DNA of 64,000 nucleotides from Ligustrum vulgare (GCA_963555705.1 OY743172.1:17421446-17485445); one strand, 5' to 3'; positions 44,401 through 57,130 are shown, counted from the first letter of the stretch. The notes: generated by a model not told the origin, from the letters alone. Made by a program: numbers and translations.

Positions 44401-47400
44401 ACCATCTGACTAAACAAAAACACGGATGCCACATTCAAAATAATGGTCATAATCAGAACCTGAGGTGTTGGGGAGGGAGGAGCTGCATCCACCGGAGAAA
44501 GTGAGCTGACTTTACTAGCCACCTTGCATAAAGCCAAAGAGCTATCTTTTTGGTACTTCAAGTTAGTTGATTCCAGAATCTCCAAGAGCAACTCCAGTCC
44601 TTCAGGAACAAAACGTAGATGAAGCAGGTAGTTGGCATATACATCAGGAGGCCAGTGATGAACACAGCAGCAACTAACTTCATAAGAGAAATTTGAGAAA
44701 ATGATATACCATTGTTATCGATGAAGATCGTCTTTTGATCGTCAGGAGAACAAAGATGAGCAAGGGCCAATGCCACTCGTCTTTGAACAACTTTCTCACC
44801 AACACGCATCATGTACAACAAATGACTCAAAACCTACCAGGAAAAGGGTTTATAAAGTGATCACCAGGAAACCTTGAATGTATATAAAAAGCAATCAGAG
44901 CAATCAATAAATAAGAGATGACTTCTTGATCATATTCATTTCCTCTAATAATATCTAAATATTGTATTTGTCCAGGTATCTACATATCGTTTGTGGACAA
45001 CTTGTGAGCATAAGTTTTAGCTCTTGAATTATGCCCAGGGATAAGCCACTGCTAGAGATGGCAACGGAACGGGATTAGGGATGGCAAAAAAACATGTTTC
45101 GACCCGAACCCAATTGGCGGAAAGAAACCACGCCCGTGGGTCGATGGGGCGGATTTGGGTTTGATATCAATTACCCGAAACGGGTTTGGTTGACCCACTC
45201 CATAAATTTATTTACATTAAAAAAAAATTAATTCAAAAAATGTAAACAACACACTTTCAAAATACAATTTCTTACTTATGATAACATCTTTGATTTTGTG
45301 ATGAATTGAGTGCTTGATTCTTTTGACTTTTACTTCTTTTGAGTGGGAAAAAAAATTAGAAACTTGAAGAAAATTATGTTTGAAAAAAAAAAAAAAAAAA
45401 AATAGGGGCTGGGTTAGGGCCTAGGATGCCCCATTTTTTATTTAACGGATAATGGGACGAGTATGATTTTGATAATCTTCTTATGGGACGGGGGAGCGGG
45501 TACCCACCCCATTGCCATCTCTAGGCGGGATTAGCGTGACCCACGCCCCATCCCGTCTCGAATTTTTTGCCCCCCGAATCCACCGCGCGCCCCACTTTCG
45601 CAGGGCAACAAATTGCCCCATTTAGTGAACCATTTATATAAGCGGAGCGAGACGAGTCGAGTTTCTAAATTAAACTATTTCTTACTGCATCAAATCTGCC
45701 CCACTACCCCATTTATGAGGGACGGTTCTGCCCTAAAGAGGCAAGCCTTGCAGGTCTCAGTTTTAGCAGTTCGTTTTGCCATCCCTAACCACTACTAGCA
45801 CTTAAACAATTATGAATTCACATGCCTCCACATTTTTAACATGCAACAAAGATACTCACTCGTCCATGAATTTTCTCTTCAAGTCGTTTCAATGTCTTCG
45901 CTACACAATCCCTAGTTGGCTGTAGCAAAAGAAAAATGAGAAATTACTTTTATCTACCCATAACAGGATATACAGTCATATAATCAAATCAGCAGTCAAT
46001 ATATCAATTACCTCAAAACTCAAATAGGTAGAAACAGTACCTGGACAATAAATTCGCCATCTTGAAGCTTCTGAACACCTCCAACCCTGATAAGATCTGC
46101 AACATTATCCTAGAGAAAAAGATTATCAAAGATAAAAAGTCTGAGTGGACGTGATTAAATTAAATGCACCAAATTGTAGCTAATTTTTTTAGCACTAAAT
46201 GAAGCTACGATTACTAATAATATATAGAAACATGATACCTCATTATCTGCCAGCCCATAAAGAGCAAATGCAGCATTATGCTGTAAAGAACCATTTTTGG
46301 AACTAAGAAGCTTCAGCAACGGCAATACACCGCCGCTGTGGGCAATACCAGCTTGGTTGTGCGCATCCTATAAAAACAAAATGGAAAACATAATCATCCA
46401 CTATGTAATTCTTTTCTCATAAAGGTTAAATTTCATAAAGGCAATGAGTATTAACCAATAAGCTCCATGTATTATATTAAAGTACAGAGTTCTTTCAAAA
46501 AGCAAAACAAGGAAGATCCACAATGGTCTTGCACCAAGAAAAGACTGAGAAAATTATCAAAAATGGAAAAAGAAGAACCCCAATAAACTGAGATTTCCCA
46601 TTGTACTAAGACATAACATTCATACAGAAAATATCATTCATTTAAAAAAAATAAAAATTGAATACTAAAAAAAATAAAAATAAAAAATCAGCAATATGCA
46701 AAGCACTGAATTACAATTTGGCCTAAAACACACAAAAAGAAAAGTTCGATGTACTCGTGCCAAAAACTCAGTAGTCTGCATGTGCTCTCTCTTAATCAAG
46801 GATTATACTGATGGAATTAAGCAGCAGCGAACGAAAAAGTTATTTAACATTCTCCACTGGATATTTATCCAAATTCATGTGAAGGTTAGAAGAGAGTGCA
46901 TGAATAATCTATGGGACATTAAATTTTGATTCACTGATTTCTGTATTTCTACATTTAAGAATGGTCAGCTGTCAAGTATGCCATACATTTTGTTTCTAAA
47001 GATGTCTCTTCATTCAATCTTGAAACTGATTTCTTCTTTCTTACATATAACGTAATGGTTTCAGTGAAAAAGGAAAGAAAACAAGTCTAGTCAGACAGCT
47101 AATGTGTTTTAGCTAATATAGAAAATAAAAGGCCACGTAATATCACTCCATTTTGTGATCCATGTAAACATCCATCAAAATGAACCCTCAAACTGAAATC
47201 CATCTAGAAAAAGTAGCAGTGAATGATATTCAAAGGTAGAATACTTGAAATACCCAGAAAAATTGAAAGCCATATATCATTTATGATACCAAAACATGGG
47301 TTGTCTTGGTGGAACCTATAGGAAAAATACAGTTGTTGAGAAACTCATGAGACTCAAAAGATTTGACATTCGTTACCTGAGCCAATCTCCCCAGTGCAAA

Positions 47401-50400
47401 GGCTGACATTTCTCTTAATTGGGCATCTGGTGACTGAAGCATCTCAATTAGTGGCCGCACAGCTCCTCTTTGGACAATATGTACCTGGAAAAGAATCGTA
47501 CAGAAACTGTAAGATGGATTCAAATTTGCAATAAATTTAACACAATGAACATGCAGTTTCAAAAATTGATTTCACCCAATTGTAAAGTTAAATAGCTGAA
47601 ATATATCTACAACCTTACAGTCTGAATCGGTAGCAGCAAATTGCCCGAGCAGCAAAGCAGCTTCTCTTTGGCTCTCCGAACAACAGGAACTGTGATAAAA
47701 TTAAGGACACAAATTGCCAAATTAGAGTGAAAAAGAAGCATATTGAATGAATCAAATTGAGATAAAGAAATTTAGAAGTCATTTTTTTGGTGGGGTGGGG
47801 GAAGTACTTCATGACAACAAAAAAGGACACCTAAAAATTTTCGTTTATTTATTCACTGAGAGATCTTCACTCAGATATGGTTCCATGCATGTTACTGTAT
47901 ACTGTAGAGCAAAACTGGAAGCTGTCGTTCAGAAAGACTAAAAATCCATCACCATAAATCAAAACTCATACTCACATTCATCATGTCAATCAAGTTCTGT
48001 TTTCCCAAGGGAAGAACAAAGTCTAATATATAATCAATAAAAGAAGATTCTGGGCAACTCGCTGTATAAAAAGGCGATCAAGAAGACCCACTGATTATGA
48101 ATGCTTGAAATTAAGAGGCAGAACTTGCAGAAAAAGAAAGCATATAAAGAATTGGTAAAGTAGATTAAAATATGGAGAAGAAAATTACGGTAAAAATAAA
48201 GGCAGAAGTAATGCCAAGGGAGAACAGATTTATGTACTTAAATTAAGTTTGGTGGGCGATTATTGGTGAAAGCAGTAGTGCAAGAAGGACTTGCTGGATT
48301 CAGGGATGACAGAATTAGAAAATACAAATAGTCTGCCATCTTTAATTTGTCGTGAATTCAAAGGAAATAAAAGATGGTACGTCAACCCTGAAAGGGAGAA
48401 ATTGTGGCTGCTGACCACGCTTATCAATGACAGAAAGAAGCTGCCAGCTGGCCTCCTACATAGTTCAGCGAGTTCCTTTCTTTTATTTTGCACCGTGATT
48501 AGCAACTTGACAAAGTCATTCGGTTCCTTGGTTTGTTGAATTATTTAACAATGTACGTGGCATGAAATCAAATCAGAGGTGGCTTGAGAAGATTTGGATG
48601 GTAGGTCGCTAACATCCAAAAAGGTAAGTAATGAATGAGATACCACTAAAATCCATATATTCAGAAGTACCTAAGTAACCCGATGACAGGTTGTAAAGCT
48701 CCCGCAGCAAGGACTTCTTTCTTAATGTTGGGGGATGAGTGCACCAGATTCCCAATAACACCAACCTGACAGTTGGCAAATTAGAAGCTAATCCAAATAT
48801 AGACAACATGACATACAGATTGTAATAAATACCAAATCTGCCAATATAATAAGAATAAAGAAGATTGTGGCCAACCGCTTCGTAGTGTATTGCAGCATCT
48901 TCAGACCTCAGCATTAGTATAAGAGTAGGTAGAGCATTGCAATCCACAATCTGCAAATAGTGACCAAAATTAAAATAGTAAAAGAGATGATACTAAGGAA
49001 TGTATTCTGTAATTTTGTAAAATCAATGAACCTGATTCTTGTTCTCATCATTTTTAAAGGCAAGGGTGCGCAGAGCTCCAGCAGCTGCTCTCTGCACCTT
49101 TGCATCAAGGAACTCAAGCAGTTCAACAAGAGGTGGGATACCACCCTCAATCCTGAATTATAATTTGTGTAAGATTTAGGCATAGCATACTGCATAAGTG
49201 CATATATATGCAACACTAGGCATTAGCACAGAGAAAACCAACCTAACACGAGTTTTAATGCTGCTATTCTCATGAGCAAGATTAGTGATTGCATCGGCTG
49301 CTCTCCTTATGACACCATTTATTGCCCTGGAGTTCTGATTATCCCTGTGCCTCTTTAACAGATCCACGAGATGAGGTAGAGCTCCAGCGTCAACAATGAG
49401 TTGTTGATGTTCTGGCTGTAAAATAGACGAGAAGCAATGTGAAGATATGATTCATGAACAAAGTAACAGTTACAAGCCCCCTTTCTAGAAGCATAAGTAT
49501 TCAGACCTTTGGGAAGCATGAATAATCAGATGACATTATCCAGATAATAAGTATATTTGTTGATTCTGCAAGTTGTTTAATACTTACTAAGCTTTCTTGT
49601 TTTATTTGCATATAAAAACACCGATATAAACAAGGAAACATGGTAATTATTGTAGGACAATTGTACAGCAGAACAATTTTCAATTTTGTGATTCTGATGA
49701 AATTTAAAAATGTTTTAACACAATTTATGAAGTTTCTTGCTTAAGGAAAATCAAGAGTGGCTGAAAACTACGATATCTACATCTATACATAACATCTTGA
49801 TAAAGTATTTTGCAAATAATTAAATAGTTGTAACCATCCAACTGGGCTATGAAACCTTTGTTTGGTAACACTTGTTTGATTTATAAACTGGTTTATTTAT
49901 GGTTTTGAGGTAAAAAGTAGTGGTTGAAATATGTTGCCCAAAGTATGTAAAAGACGAGGAGAACATGCCATCCGAATAATTAAGATATTCATAAGGTATA
50001 AGGTTTATGGAAGAAATCAAACTGGATGGATATCATTTTTTTATTAATGTGTAAAATTTCCAATTATAACTAAGGATCTGTTTGAATGAGATGCTGACCG
50101 CCAAACGGACCCTAAGAATATTTATTAGCACTTCCGTACACAATCCAGAAAGTAAAAAATTTCCTAACCATGCTTAGTTGAACGAGCAAATATCCAAGAA
50201 AATATTAATTAAGACCAATAATCCTGAGTTTAACAATTTACTTTTATGGCAAGAAGTCCAAGCGTGAAGGCGCTCCCCTTCTCGACTTCATGTTCATAAG
50301 GCCTCGGACCAGTGTCTTCCTCTCTCGACGGCAGCGGTGCCTGTAGATGCCTCACCAATGCCGGAACTGTCCCGCAGTCAACTATCACGTTCACTATTTC

Positions 50401-50816
50401 CTCTGCAACCACACCCCCACAATTTCCCCACAGATCAAAATATATACTGTAAATCCAACACTTCCACAGCTCATAAAACCGTAACAGCAAATAATTTCAC
50501 AGAAATTATATTTGAGGAATTTAATAGTACCGTTCTTTGCTAGTTCTGAGAGAACGTGGATGGCGCGTTTAGCGGACGCGCGATCTGCCTCAGTATACGA
50601 GAACGCCGACTCAAGGATCTCAACTTGTGCGCGAATTTCACTCACGATATCACGTTGCGCTCCACGAGGAGAAAGAGAAATCGGATCGTCGCGAACTATC
50701 TTTAACCGATCTTCTTTAAATTCCTCATCCGGCTTCCTCTTCAAGCTTCTCCGAGATGACGATGAACTCGACGATGATTGCTCGTGGCGCCTCCCAGAGC
50801 TCTTCTGGTTGTCCAT
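41484..50816 (-). CDS. ARIA-like: ARM-repeat/BTB protein (ARIA/ABAP1 type), 19 exons
   Basis: Splicing exons 50531-50816, 50242-50402, 49243-49415, 49032-49152, 48876-48950, 48671-48765, 47614-47689, 47377-47484, 46239-46367, 46041-46109, 45860-45919, 44710-44833, 44460-44599, 43340-43403, 43167-43246, 42093-42157, 41874-41991, 41679-41803 and 41484-41577 gives one open frame of 720 residues, all with GT-AG borders. An NLS-like RRSLKRKPDEE starts near residue 22. About ten Armadillo repeats span residues 90-500 (for example IVDCGTVPALVRHL, AGALPHLVDLLKRH, GGIPPLVELLEF, RGAVRPLIEMLQS). A BTB domain covers about 545-655 (NPTLSDVTFLVEG, AHRICLLASSDAFRAMF, YIYTGSVDV). Arabidopsis ARIA, which binds the bZIP factor ABF2 in ABA responses, and the related ABAP1 have this architecture and about 710-740 residues. 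The protein probably acts as a nuclear adaptor, possibly for CUL3 ligases. Introns hold MITEs; the coding sequence is intact. Confidence 0.95.
45053..45787. mobile_element. Outer hAT-like MITE in ARM/BTB intron
   Basis: Inverted ends TAGAGATGGCAACGG and TTTTGCCATCCCTA. The flanks GCCACTGC (45045-45052) and ACCACTAC (45788-45795) look like an 8-bp duplication with two changes. It lies wholly in the intron between exons 11 and 12. A second element of the same family is inserted in it. Confidence 0.75.
45076..45523. mobile_element. Inner hAT-like MITE nested in the outer one
   Basis: Ends TAGGGATGGCAAAAA and CCATTGCCATCTCTA. The flanks AACGGGAT (45068-45075) and GGCGGGAT (45524-45531) match at six of eight bases. 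The interior has the GGGTTTGG/ACCCGAACC wording of this family. Confidence 0.8.
49853..49930. mobile_element. Truncated M1 MITE in ARM/BTB intron 2
   Basis: Starts CCTTTGTTTGGTAACACTTG and has TTTATAAACTGGTTTATTTA and GAGGTAAAAAGTAGTGGTTG, then breaks off into unrelated sequence. An inverted end CGCCAAACGGACCCTAA is 170 bases on (near 50100), so the middle may have been replaced. Confidence 0.6.
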
Positions 50817-50990
50817 GGGAGTTAGACGCGGAGAGAGATGTAGAGAGAGAAATAGATGAGGAAAGAGAAGGAAATGCTTTCTGTCTGTGGGAAGGAGAGA
50901 GATTGGGTGTGTGAAGTGTGTGTAGGGGTAGTATGGGAAATATGTCGGTGTGTGATTTGTACATTTACGTGTGCTTTGGCGCACGGTTTT
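50817..50990 (-). promoter_or_regulatory. CT-rich leader of the ARM/BTB gene
   Basis: On the minus strand the 170 bases before the ATG are CT-rich with CTCTCTCC-type runs, typical of plant 5' UTRs. The frame extends upstream of the ATG at 50816, but Kozak context and homology favour the downstream MDNQ start. No clear TATA box. Confidence 0.4.
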
Positions 50991-51899
50991 TCATTAAAAC
51001 CCGCCTTTACTAATGAATTGTTTTGAATTTATGCGCTCCCGCGTTAGATAGTAACCCAAATTAATTATAACAAATACTTCGATAATCAATTGTTAGATAA
51101 ATAATAATAATTTTTTAATGACAGAAAAACCATTATTATTGCGTAACAGGAACAACGTGCTGGTAAAGGTTTTTTTTTAATATAAATAAAGAATTTGATG
51201 TTTTTTTAGGTTAAATATGTTGATGAAAAGTGGTTTGAAAATGTATTTAGTTAAAAAATTATTTAAAGAAATGTGTTATTTATAAAATTACAAACAAGTT
51301 ACAAATATGTTATGAGAATATAATGATTGTATTATCTGCTTAAAAATTAAAATTTTGGTAAAAGCTTTTTTTAAAAAATAAAAAATGTGATGTTTTCGAG
51401 ATAAAAATTAAAAATATGTTTTTAAAAAATAATTTGTAAAAATGTGTGTAATCTAGAAGTAATTTAAAAAAATATGTTATTTATAAATTTATTTATAATG
51501 AGTATATCAAACAGCATCCTACGTCTTAAAGTTTTCAAGATAATCATCAACTAAAATTCTCTTCGAAAGGTTCTTTAAAGTTTATAATTCAAAATAATAA
51601 TTGACACAATTTTTCAAATCAATTTTTAATCACGCACAATTTCTCTCTCCAATTTTTAATCATATATCTTATCTAGAAAATATAAATAATACAAATTAAA
51701 AATTAAATTCCATGATTTCAGTCGTCGAACGTAGTCGTAAATTTTAATTATTGATTCACTTTTTCCTATTGCATTTAACTCGAAATGGATGACCAAAAAA
51801 ATAACTCTTAAAGTTATTATGGCCTATGGGGTGCATTTCAATTGATCACTTCGGATAATTTCAATCTAATCGAATCGAGTTGCATAAAAATTTCACTAA
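50991..51899. other. Intergenic with diverged MITE pieces
   Basis: Degenerate M1-like wording near 51160-51310 and 51350-51520, and an M2-like copy near 51590-51735 in reverse. No gene seen. Confidence 0.5.
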
Positions 51900-52376
51900 G
51901 GTGCGTTTGGTTAGCTTGATTTTTTTTCATGCCAATTTTCCACCTTTAGCTGTTTGGATGGACAATTTTTCTATGGAATAAATTTCAACACTTTTTAGTC
52001 ACGTGATGGTTTTTCCTCAAAATTGAGTGATTTGATTTCTAGTCCAAGGAGTAGAATTTTTTTTTCTAGGCAACTTATTTTTGTAATTTGTGTTACAGTT
52101 AATCTTTTTTTTTTTTTTTTTTTTTGTTAATTGATTTATTTTTTCCCCAAAAAATTAACATTATTATTATCAAGTACAAATGTGTTAAAAAATTATTAAA
52201 ATAGCTAGATTTTACTTTATTTACCATGGAAAATATTGTCAATCAAACAACAAAAGTTGAAAAAAATTTCACTTTTTCCACCTAAAAAATTAAACCAATC
52301 AAACACATTAAACTTCTAATTTTCAGGAATTCATTTTCTTTCCACTCAAATTCCACCCTCGTTATCAAAGGCAGCC
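51900..52376. mobile_element. Harbinger-type MITE H5, 477 bp
   Basis: Starts GGTGCGTTTGGTTAGC, ends GTTATCAAAGGCAGCC, with TAA on both sides (51897-51899 and 52377-52379). It is the same family as H4 but in the opposite orientation. Confidence 0.85.
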
Positions 52377-52401
52377 TAATACTAAATTACTCTCGAAATC
52401 C

Positions 52402-52880
52402 TATGTTTGGTAACCCGCTTATAAACCAATTTATAAATAAATCATATAATTTCTCAAATCACTTTTTTGACCACACATATTTTCTCTTTCCACATTACAA
52501 CCATACATCTTACTTCAAAATCATAAATAAACTAATAAACTACTACAATGTCACCAAACCAACACTTAAAGTTAAGCCTATATTCATTGTTTGATTTTTT
52601 GTTAAAAAAAATTAATAATAATAAAAAATTTAAGTAAAATGTGTTGTTGAAAGGTGGTTTCAAAAAACGTGCGTTGTTAAAAAGTAATTTAGGAAAATGT
52701 GGTATTTATTGATAAGCCTCTGTTTGGCGACTGTTCATTATTTATAAACAAGAAATTTGATTATTTATTTTTTTAGAATGTGCAATTGAAAAGAGATTTT
52801 GAAAATGTGTGTTAAAAATTTATTTGAAAAAAATATAGTGCTTATAAACTTTATTCATAAACTATCATCAAACACACGGT
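52402..52880. mobile_element. Two M1-family MITEs
   Basis: About 52402-52570 is in reverse (CTATGTTTGGTAACCCGC to GTCACCAAACCAACACTTA). About 52722-52880 is forward and more diverged (AGCCTCTGTTTGGCGACTG to TATCATCAAACAC). Confidence 0.6.
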
Positions 52881-53527
52881 AAACTTTATTAGGCATCACT
52901 GTAACATTTATAAATTGGGTACCGTTGGGCAATAAGGTGTTATAATCAACACAATTTTTAATATTACTTTTTAACTTCACTTATTGTAGCGCCCCGAGTT
53001 CCGTATACCCGATTCACTACGTCATTTTCTGTCTAAATTTTTCGAATAATATTTTTGCGAAAGAAATAATTGAAATTCATTTTTGGCAACATTAAATAAA
53101 CTGTAATGGCCGCTAAAATTGAAAACATTTATGAAACCATTTGAAATAGTAAATCGAACCATTAATATTGTAAAGAAATTGCCAATATCATAATTTCTCA
53201 AATAAATGAACTTCTCTAAATTATTCGATTATTTGGAAAATACGGAAATCATTAACGTCAAACTTTCAACCGTTCAACGATTATTGCCACCATCATTCAT
53301 CGCTCGCCATCGTCTCCGAAATCTGCAAAACTGTTAAAAGTAGGGTGAGTATTTCATGGGGGAAATACTCAGTAGACTCATCGCAAATTAATTTAATTTA
53401 TAAGATGATTAAACACATAAATCCCGGCTCTTTATAAAACGGGCATTGATAGAACTTCTTTATAAAACTGCTCTTGATAAAACTCATATTGTGCATTACA
53501 GCACGGGACATATTTTGCAAATCATAT

Positions 53528-53638
53528 GCTCTTTGAAAATAGCTCTTTGAAAACATCTCTTTGAAAATAGTTCTTTGAAAACAGCTCTTTGAAAACAGCT
53601 CTTTGAAACAGCTCTTTGAAAACATCTCTTTGAAAACC
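53528..53638. repeat. 14-bp minisatellite, eight copies
   Basis: Eight tandem copies of CTCTTTGAAAACAG with small changes. The minus-strand ORF over it (53398-53640) is only the translated repeat. Confidence 0.95.
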
Positions 53639-53699
53639 ATATACTTATAAAAACATTTTAATTATGCCAAGCATAATTTCTTTTGAAAGCATAACATAA

Positions 53700-54110
53700 G
53701 ATAGGATTTAAATCCTCATAAACATAAATAGACACAAGAACTTTACCGAACTTAGGTGGCAAGAATTCTTATGCAGTAAAATCATAATAACAGTAAGTTT
53801 TCATCATAACATAGGATAATATCGAAATCCTCATAAACATAAGAATTTTACCGAACTTAGGTGGTAAGAATTCTTATGTAGTAAGTATACCAAGCATAAT
53901 TTTCTGAAATTCATAGGGATCAATTGCATCATAACATAAGATAGGATCGAAATCCTCATAAACATATGCGACAGGAATTTTACCGAACTTAGGTGGTAAA
54001 TCCTCATAAACATATGGAAAGATAGGAATTTTACCGAACTTCGTGGCAAATCCTCATAAACATAGGAGACACAAGAATGTTACCGAACTTAGGTGGCAAG
54101 AATTCTTATG
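53700..54110. repeat. Tandem units with TTACCGAACTTAGGTGG
   Basis: Five to six units share CATAACATAAGATAGGAT, AATCCTCATAAACATA and TTTTACCGAACTTAGGTGG, then AAGAATTCTTATG, with variable length (50 to 110 bases). Confidence 0.9.
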
Positions 54111-54552
54111 TGTAGCGCTACTAAAACTCCGGTCCCCTTAACATATCATAACTTATCATATGGGACCCAAAACAATCTTGGTAGATTGATTTCATAGCAA
54201 TGATCCAAAAAAACATTTTTCGTGAAGCATAGGGTATACTTACTTTTCGTAAAAACATAAAGTATATTTTCTTTTCATAAAAACATACTTACTTTTCATA
54301 ACAACATAAGGTATATTTACCTTTCATAAAAACATACTTGTTTTTCTTAAAAATTGACTTTCACAAGTCACATGACATTCATATGAAATCATAAGTTAAA
54401 TCAATTAATAAGTGCGAGTCTACCTCAAATCCGACGAGTGCAAAGTTGAGCGGGAATGACTTCAATTTCTTTAAATTCTCCGTACGCTTCGTCTTAGCCA
54501 ATAAGTCACTTTAGTCTATCGAATATATAGTTCAAAATGATAAATTATAATT

Positions 54553-54905
54553 TGAGGACTAAAATTGATGTTTTGAAAGTTGAGTGACTAAAATGAATAC
54601 TTTTGAAAGTTCAGGGACTAAAATAGATATTTTGAAAGTTGAGGGATTAAAATGAATGTTTTGAAAGATGAGGGACCAATTTGAACATTTTTGGAAGTTG
54701 AGGGACTAAAATGCAATTTTTCCAAAAGTTGGGTCGAAGCTCAAATAAATATTATTATAGGGCTGAAATAATATATTTTGAAAATGAAAGGGCTGAAATG
54801 ATCATTTTAAAACTAACAGGACTGAATTGAAACAAATTAAAACTTCAGGGACTGATTTGAAATATTTCCAAAACTTTAGGGACCAAACTGAAATTTTCGA
54901 AAGTT
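54553..54905. repeat. 30-bp minisatellite with AGGGACTAAAATG
   Basis: About eleven units of the form TTGAGGGACTAAAATGAAT with TTTTGAAAG, increasingly diverged to the right (GGGCTGAAATGA, AGGGACCAAACTG). Confidence 0.9.
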
Positions 54906-56696
54906 AAAATATAATATCAGATATCCTAATCAGATCTCTCAACGTTCTCTCTCTCTCATTCGTTCACTGTCTCAGAATCATTTCTCTCACTCTCGACCTA
55001 ACCCTCTCTCACTCGCGATCTGTGGTGAAACAAGGGTATTCAGCCGGCGATCGACAGGGCTCACCGGCGTTGGTTGCAATAAACGGTGAGGTTGCAAGTA
55101 GACCAGGTTGTGGGCTGATTTGTTGCGAGATTAGCGAAAACAGAGATAAACACGAGGCTTAAAGTCGCGATTTCTAGGCGATAATCCGGCGGTGGTTTGA
55201 GGTAAGTGACTGGCTTGGCTTAATCTGGTTTTGGGTTTTATTTTGATTTGGGGCTTTGGCACTGAATTGGAGTTAATTTGGGACTGGGCAGTGGAGGCGA
55301 TGGGGTTGTGCGGACTTAGTGTTAGGCAGTAGCGGTGATGATTTGATTTGATGGAAGGCAGTTTGGAGCTGGTGGTTGGACTGATGATTGCCGGTTTTGG
55401 TTGTGATCTGTGTGTGGCTGAATATGGTGGATTGAATTGATAGTGATAAAATGGTATTGCAGTGACTCTGTGAATTGGAAGTCATGGAGGTGGCTGATGA
55501 CGATCAGAGACTCTGGTGATGGATTGAATTTAGTCACAGGGAGTGAAAATGGATGAAGCTGAAGTGATTGCCTGAAATGAAGTTGGGTGGATGCTAAACT
55601 GAAATTGTACAGGGGTGGTTTGGGATTCGGTTGGGTGTCCACCTGAAGGGCAGTGTGCGATCGGTGGTTTTGACATTGATGATGATGATGCTGATTGTCT
55701 GATTTGGAGATCAAAACGGGAAGAAACGAAATGGGTGGTGGTACAGATGAAGACTGCAGTGGCATTGTTTGGTGAATTGAGGATGATGGTTATGAACTGA
55801 TTGTAGATTGATGATGACGATTTCGCAGGTGATTATATACAGATTGGTTTTGAAATTGTGGAATTGAGGTAAGTGGAGGTAATGATGTGATAAGTGGAGC
55901 ATGGATTGGTTTGGTGAAACCGTGGTGGAGTTTTAGGTTGAGTAGGAATTTGATTAGATGTAAAGTGTTAGAATAAAATGATTAAAGGGGAGACATGAGG
56001 AATCAAAATAAATAATAGAAAGGAATATGGGTTGTGCCATGATTTGAATTGTGCAAATTGAATCTCGTAGGAGTAGAGAGTATTTGAATAAGGTAGTGAA
56101 GGTGGTTGGTGAGGATGAATTATGAAATTTGGGAATGAGATGGAAAGTGATCAATATGGAGGACATAATAATGTGAAGAGGAATCATTGAATGGAATACT
56201 CATAATTGGAATGATAAAATAAAGAAATGGTGGTTTGTGTCTTGCCGTGTTATATGATGATAATGATGGTATTGTTTGTGAATGGAGAATAAGATAGTGT
56301 AGAATTTGGTGTAATATGAAATAGAAAATGGTGTAATATTCTTTATACAAAATGATGATGTTTTTTGGACTGAAAATACATTTGAATAAGGAAAATTGAG
56401 ATATTTTAATAAATTTGGAATTCAAAATGATTTTGAAAATAATACTTTGAATAAATAATTAAAATAACATAATTTTAGAAATTCGGATTTTAATTTAAAA
56501 TCGAACAAATTCGATATTTCTTGACTTGGCTAGACGAATCCGTCGCGGCATTAATTTCAAAACAATAGCGACTCAATTTTCTAAATATTAAAATAATTAT
56601 TTATTGCATAAAAATTCTGGGTCGCTATACTTATTTTCTTTTTTTAATTTTTAACCCTAAATTCTACGTAAAAAATACAAATAACACCAATTATTA

Positions 56697-57130
56697 GGGG
56701 TCCGTTCAGTAATTGATTTAAAAAAAAATTTAATGGACACAATTTCTTATACCACTTTTTAATCACACACATTATCTCTCTCCAGTTTTTAACCACACAC
56801 CTTATCTAGAAAACTCGAGTAAATCACATTATAAGTCAAATTCCTTAATTTTACAGTCGCCTAACGAAGTTTATGTGTTATAACAGTTGCCGAACGAAGG
56901 CTTGATTAATTTATGTTTTAGGTAAAATGTATGATTAAAAAGTAAAGATATGAAATATAAATGGTTTGAGAAATTGCGTTGTCTCTGTTCGGTAACGCTA
57001 TAGTAATTATAAATTGATTTATTTATGTTTTTTAAGTAAATTATGTGGTTAAAAAGAGTGAGAAAAAGTGTTTGATTAAAAAATAATTTGTGAAATTGTA
57101 TTATTTATGAATTAATTTATAAATTTTTAT
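56697..57130. mobile_element. M2 and M1 MITE copies
   Basis: About 56697-56900 is M2 in reverse (GGGGTCCGTTCAGTAATT, ACCACACACCTTATCTAGAA, then CGAACGAAGGC). About 56970-57130 is M1-like (GTCTCTGTTCGGTAACGC, TTTATTTATG, GTGGTTAAAAAG). A third remnant lies at about 57395-57505. Confidence 0.5.

Larger units (their letters stand above)
52985..56629 (+). mobile_element. LTR-like element of 3.6 kb with three minisatellites
   Basis: Ends TGTAGCGCCCCGAG and TCTGGGTCGCTATA are inverted relative to each other. The flanks are a perfect 5-bp duplication CTTAT (52980-52984 and 56630-56634). No protein-coding region of the retroelement kind and no internal primer site were found, so it is best read as a very long solo LTR or a short non-autonomous element; the last base pair TA instead of CA is probably a mutation. 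Inside are arrays at 53528-53638, about 53700-54110 and 54553-54905, and a CT-rich stretch (54940-55010) followed by GTAAGT motifs that looks like a transcribed leader. Minus-strand ORFs at 55273-55765 are compositional. Confidence 0.7.

Noticed and set aside
53398..53640. 80-codon minus-strand ORF with repeated FKEMFSKS
   Set aside because: It is the translation of the 14-bp minisatellite.
55273..55765. Minus-strand ORFs of 70 and 147 codons
   Set aside because: They lie in a G/T-rich part of the LTR-like element. His/Gln/Ser/Pro-rich products are compositional and no domain is visible.
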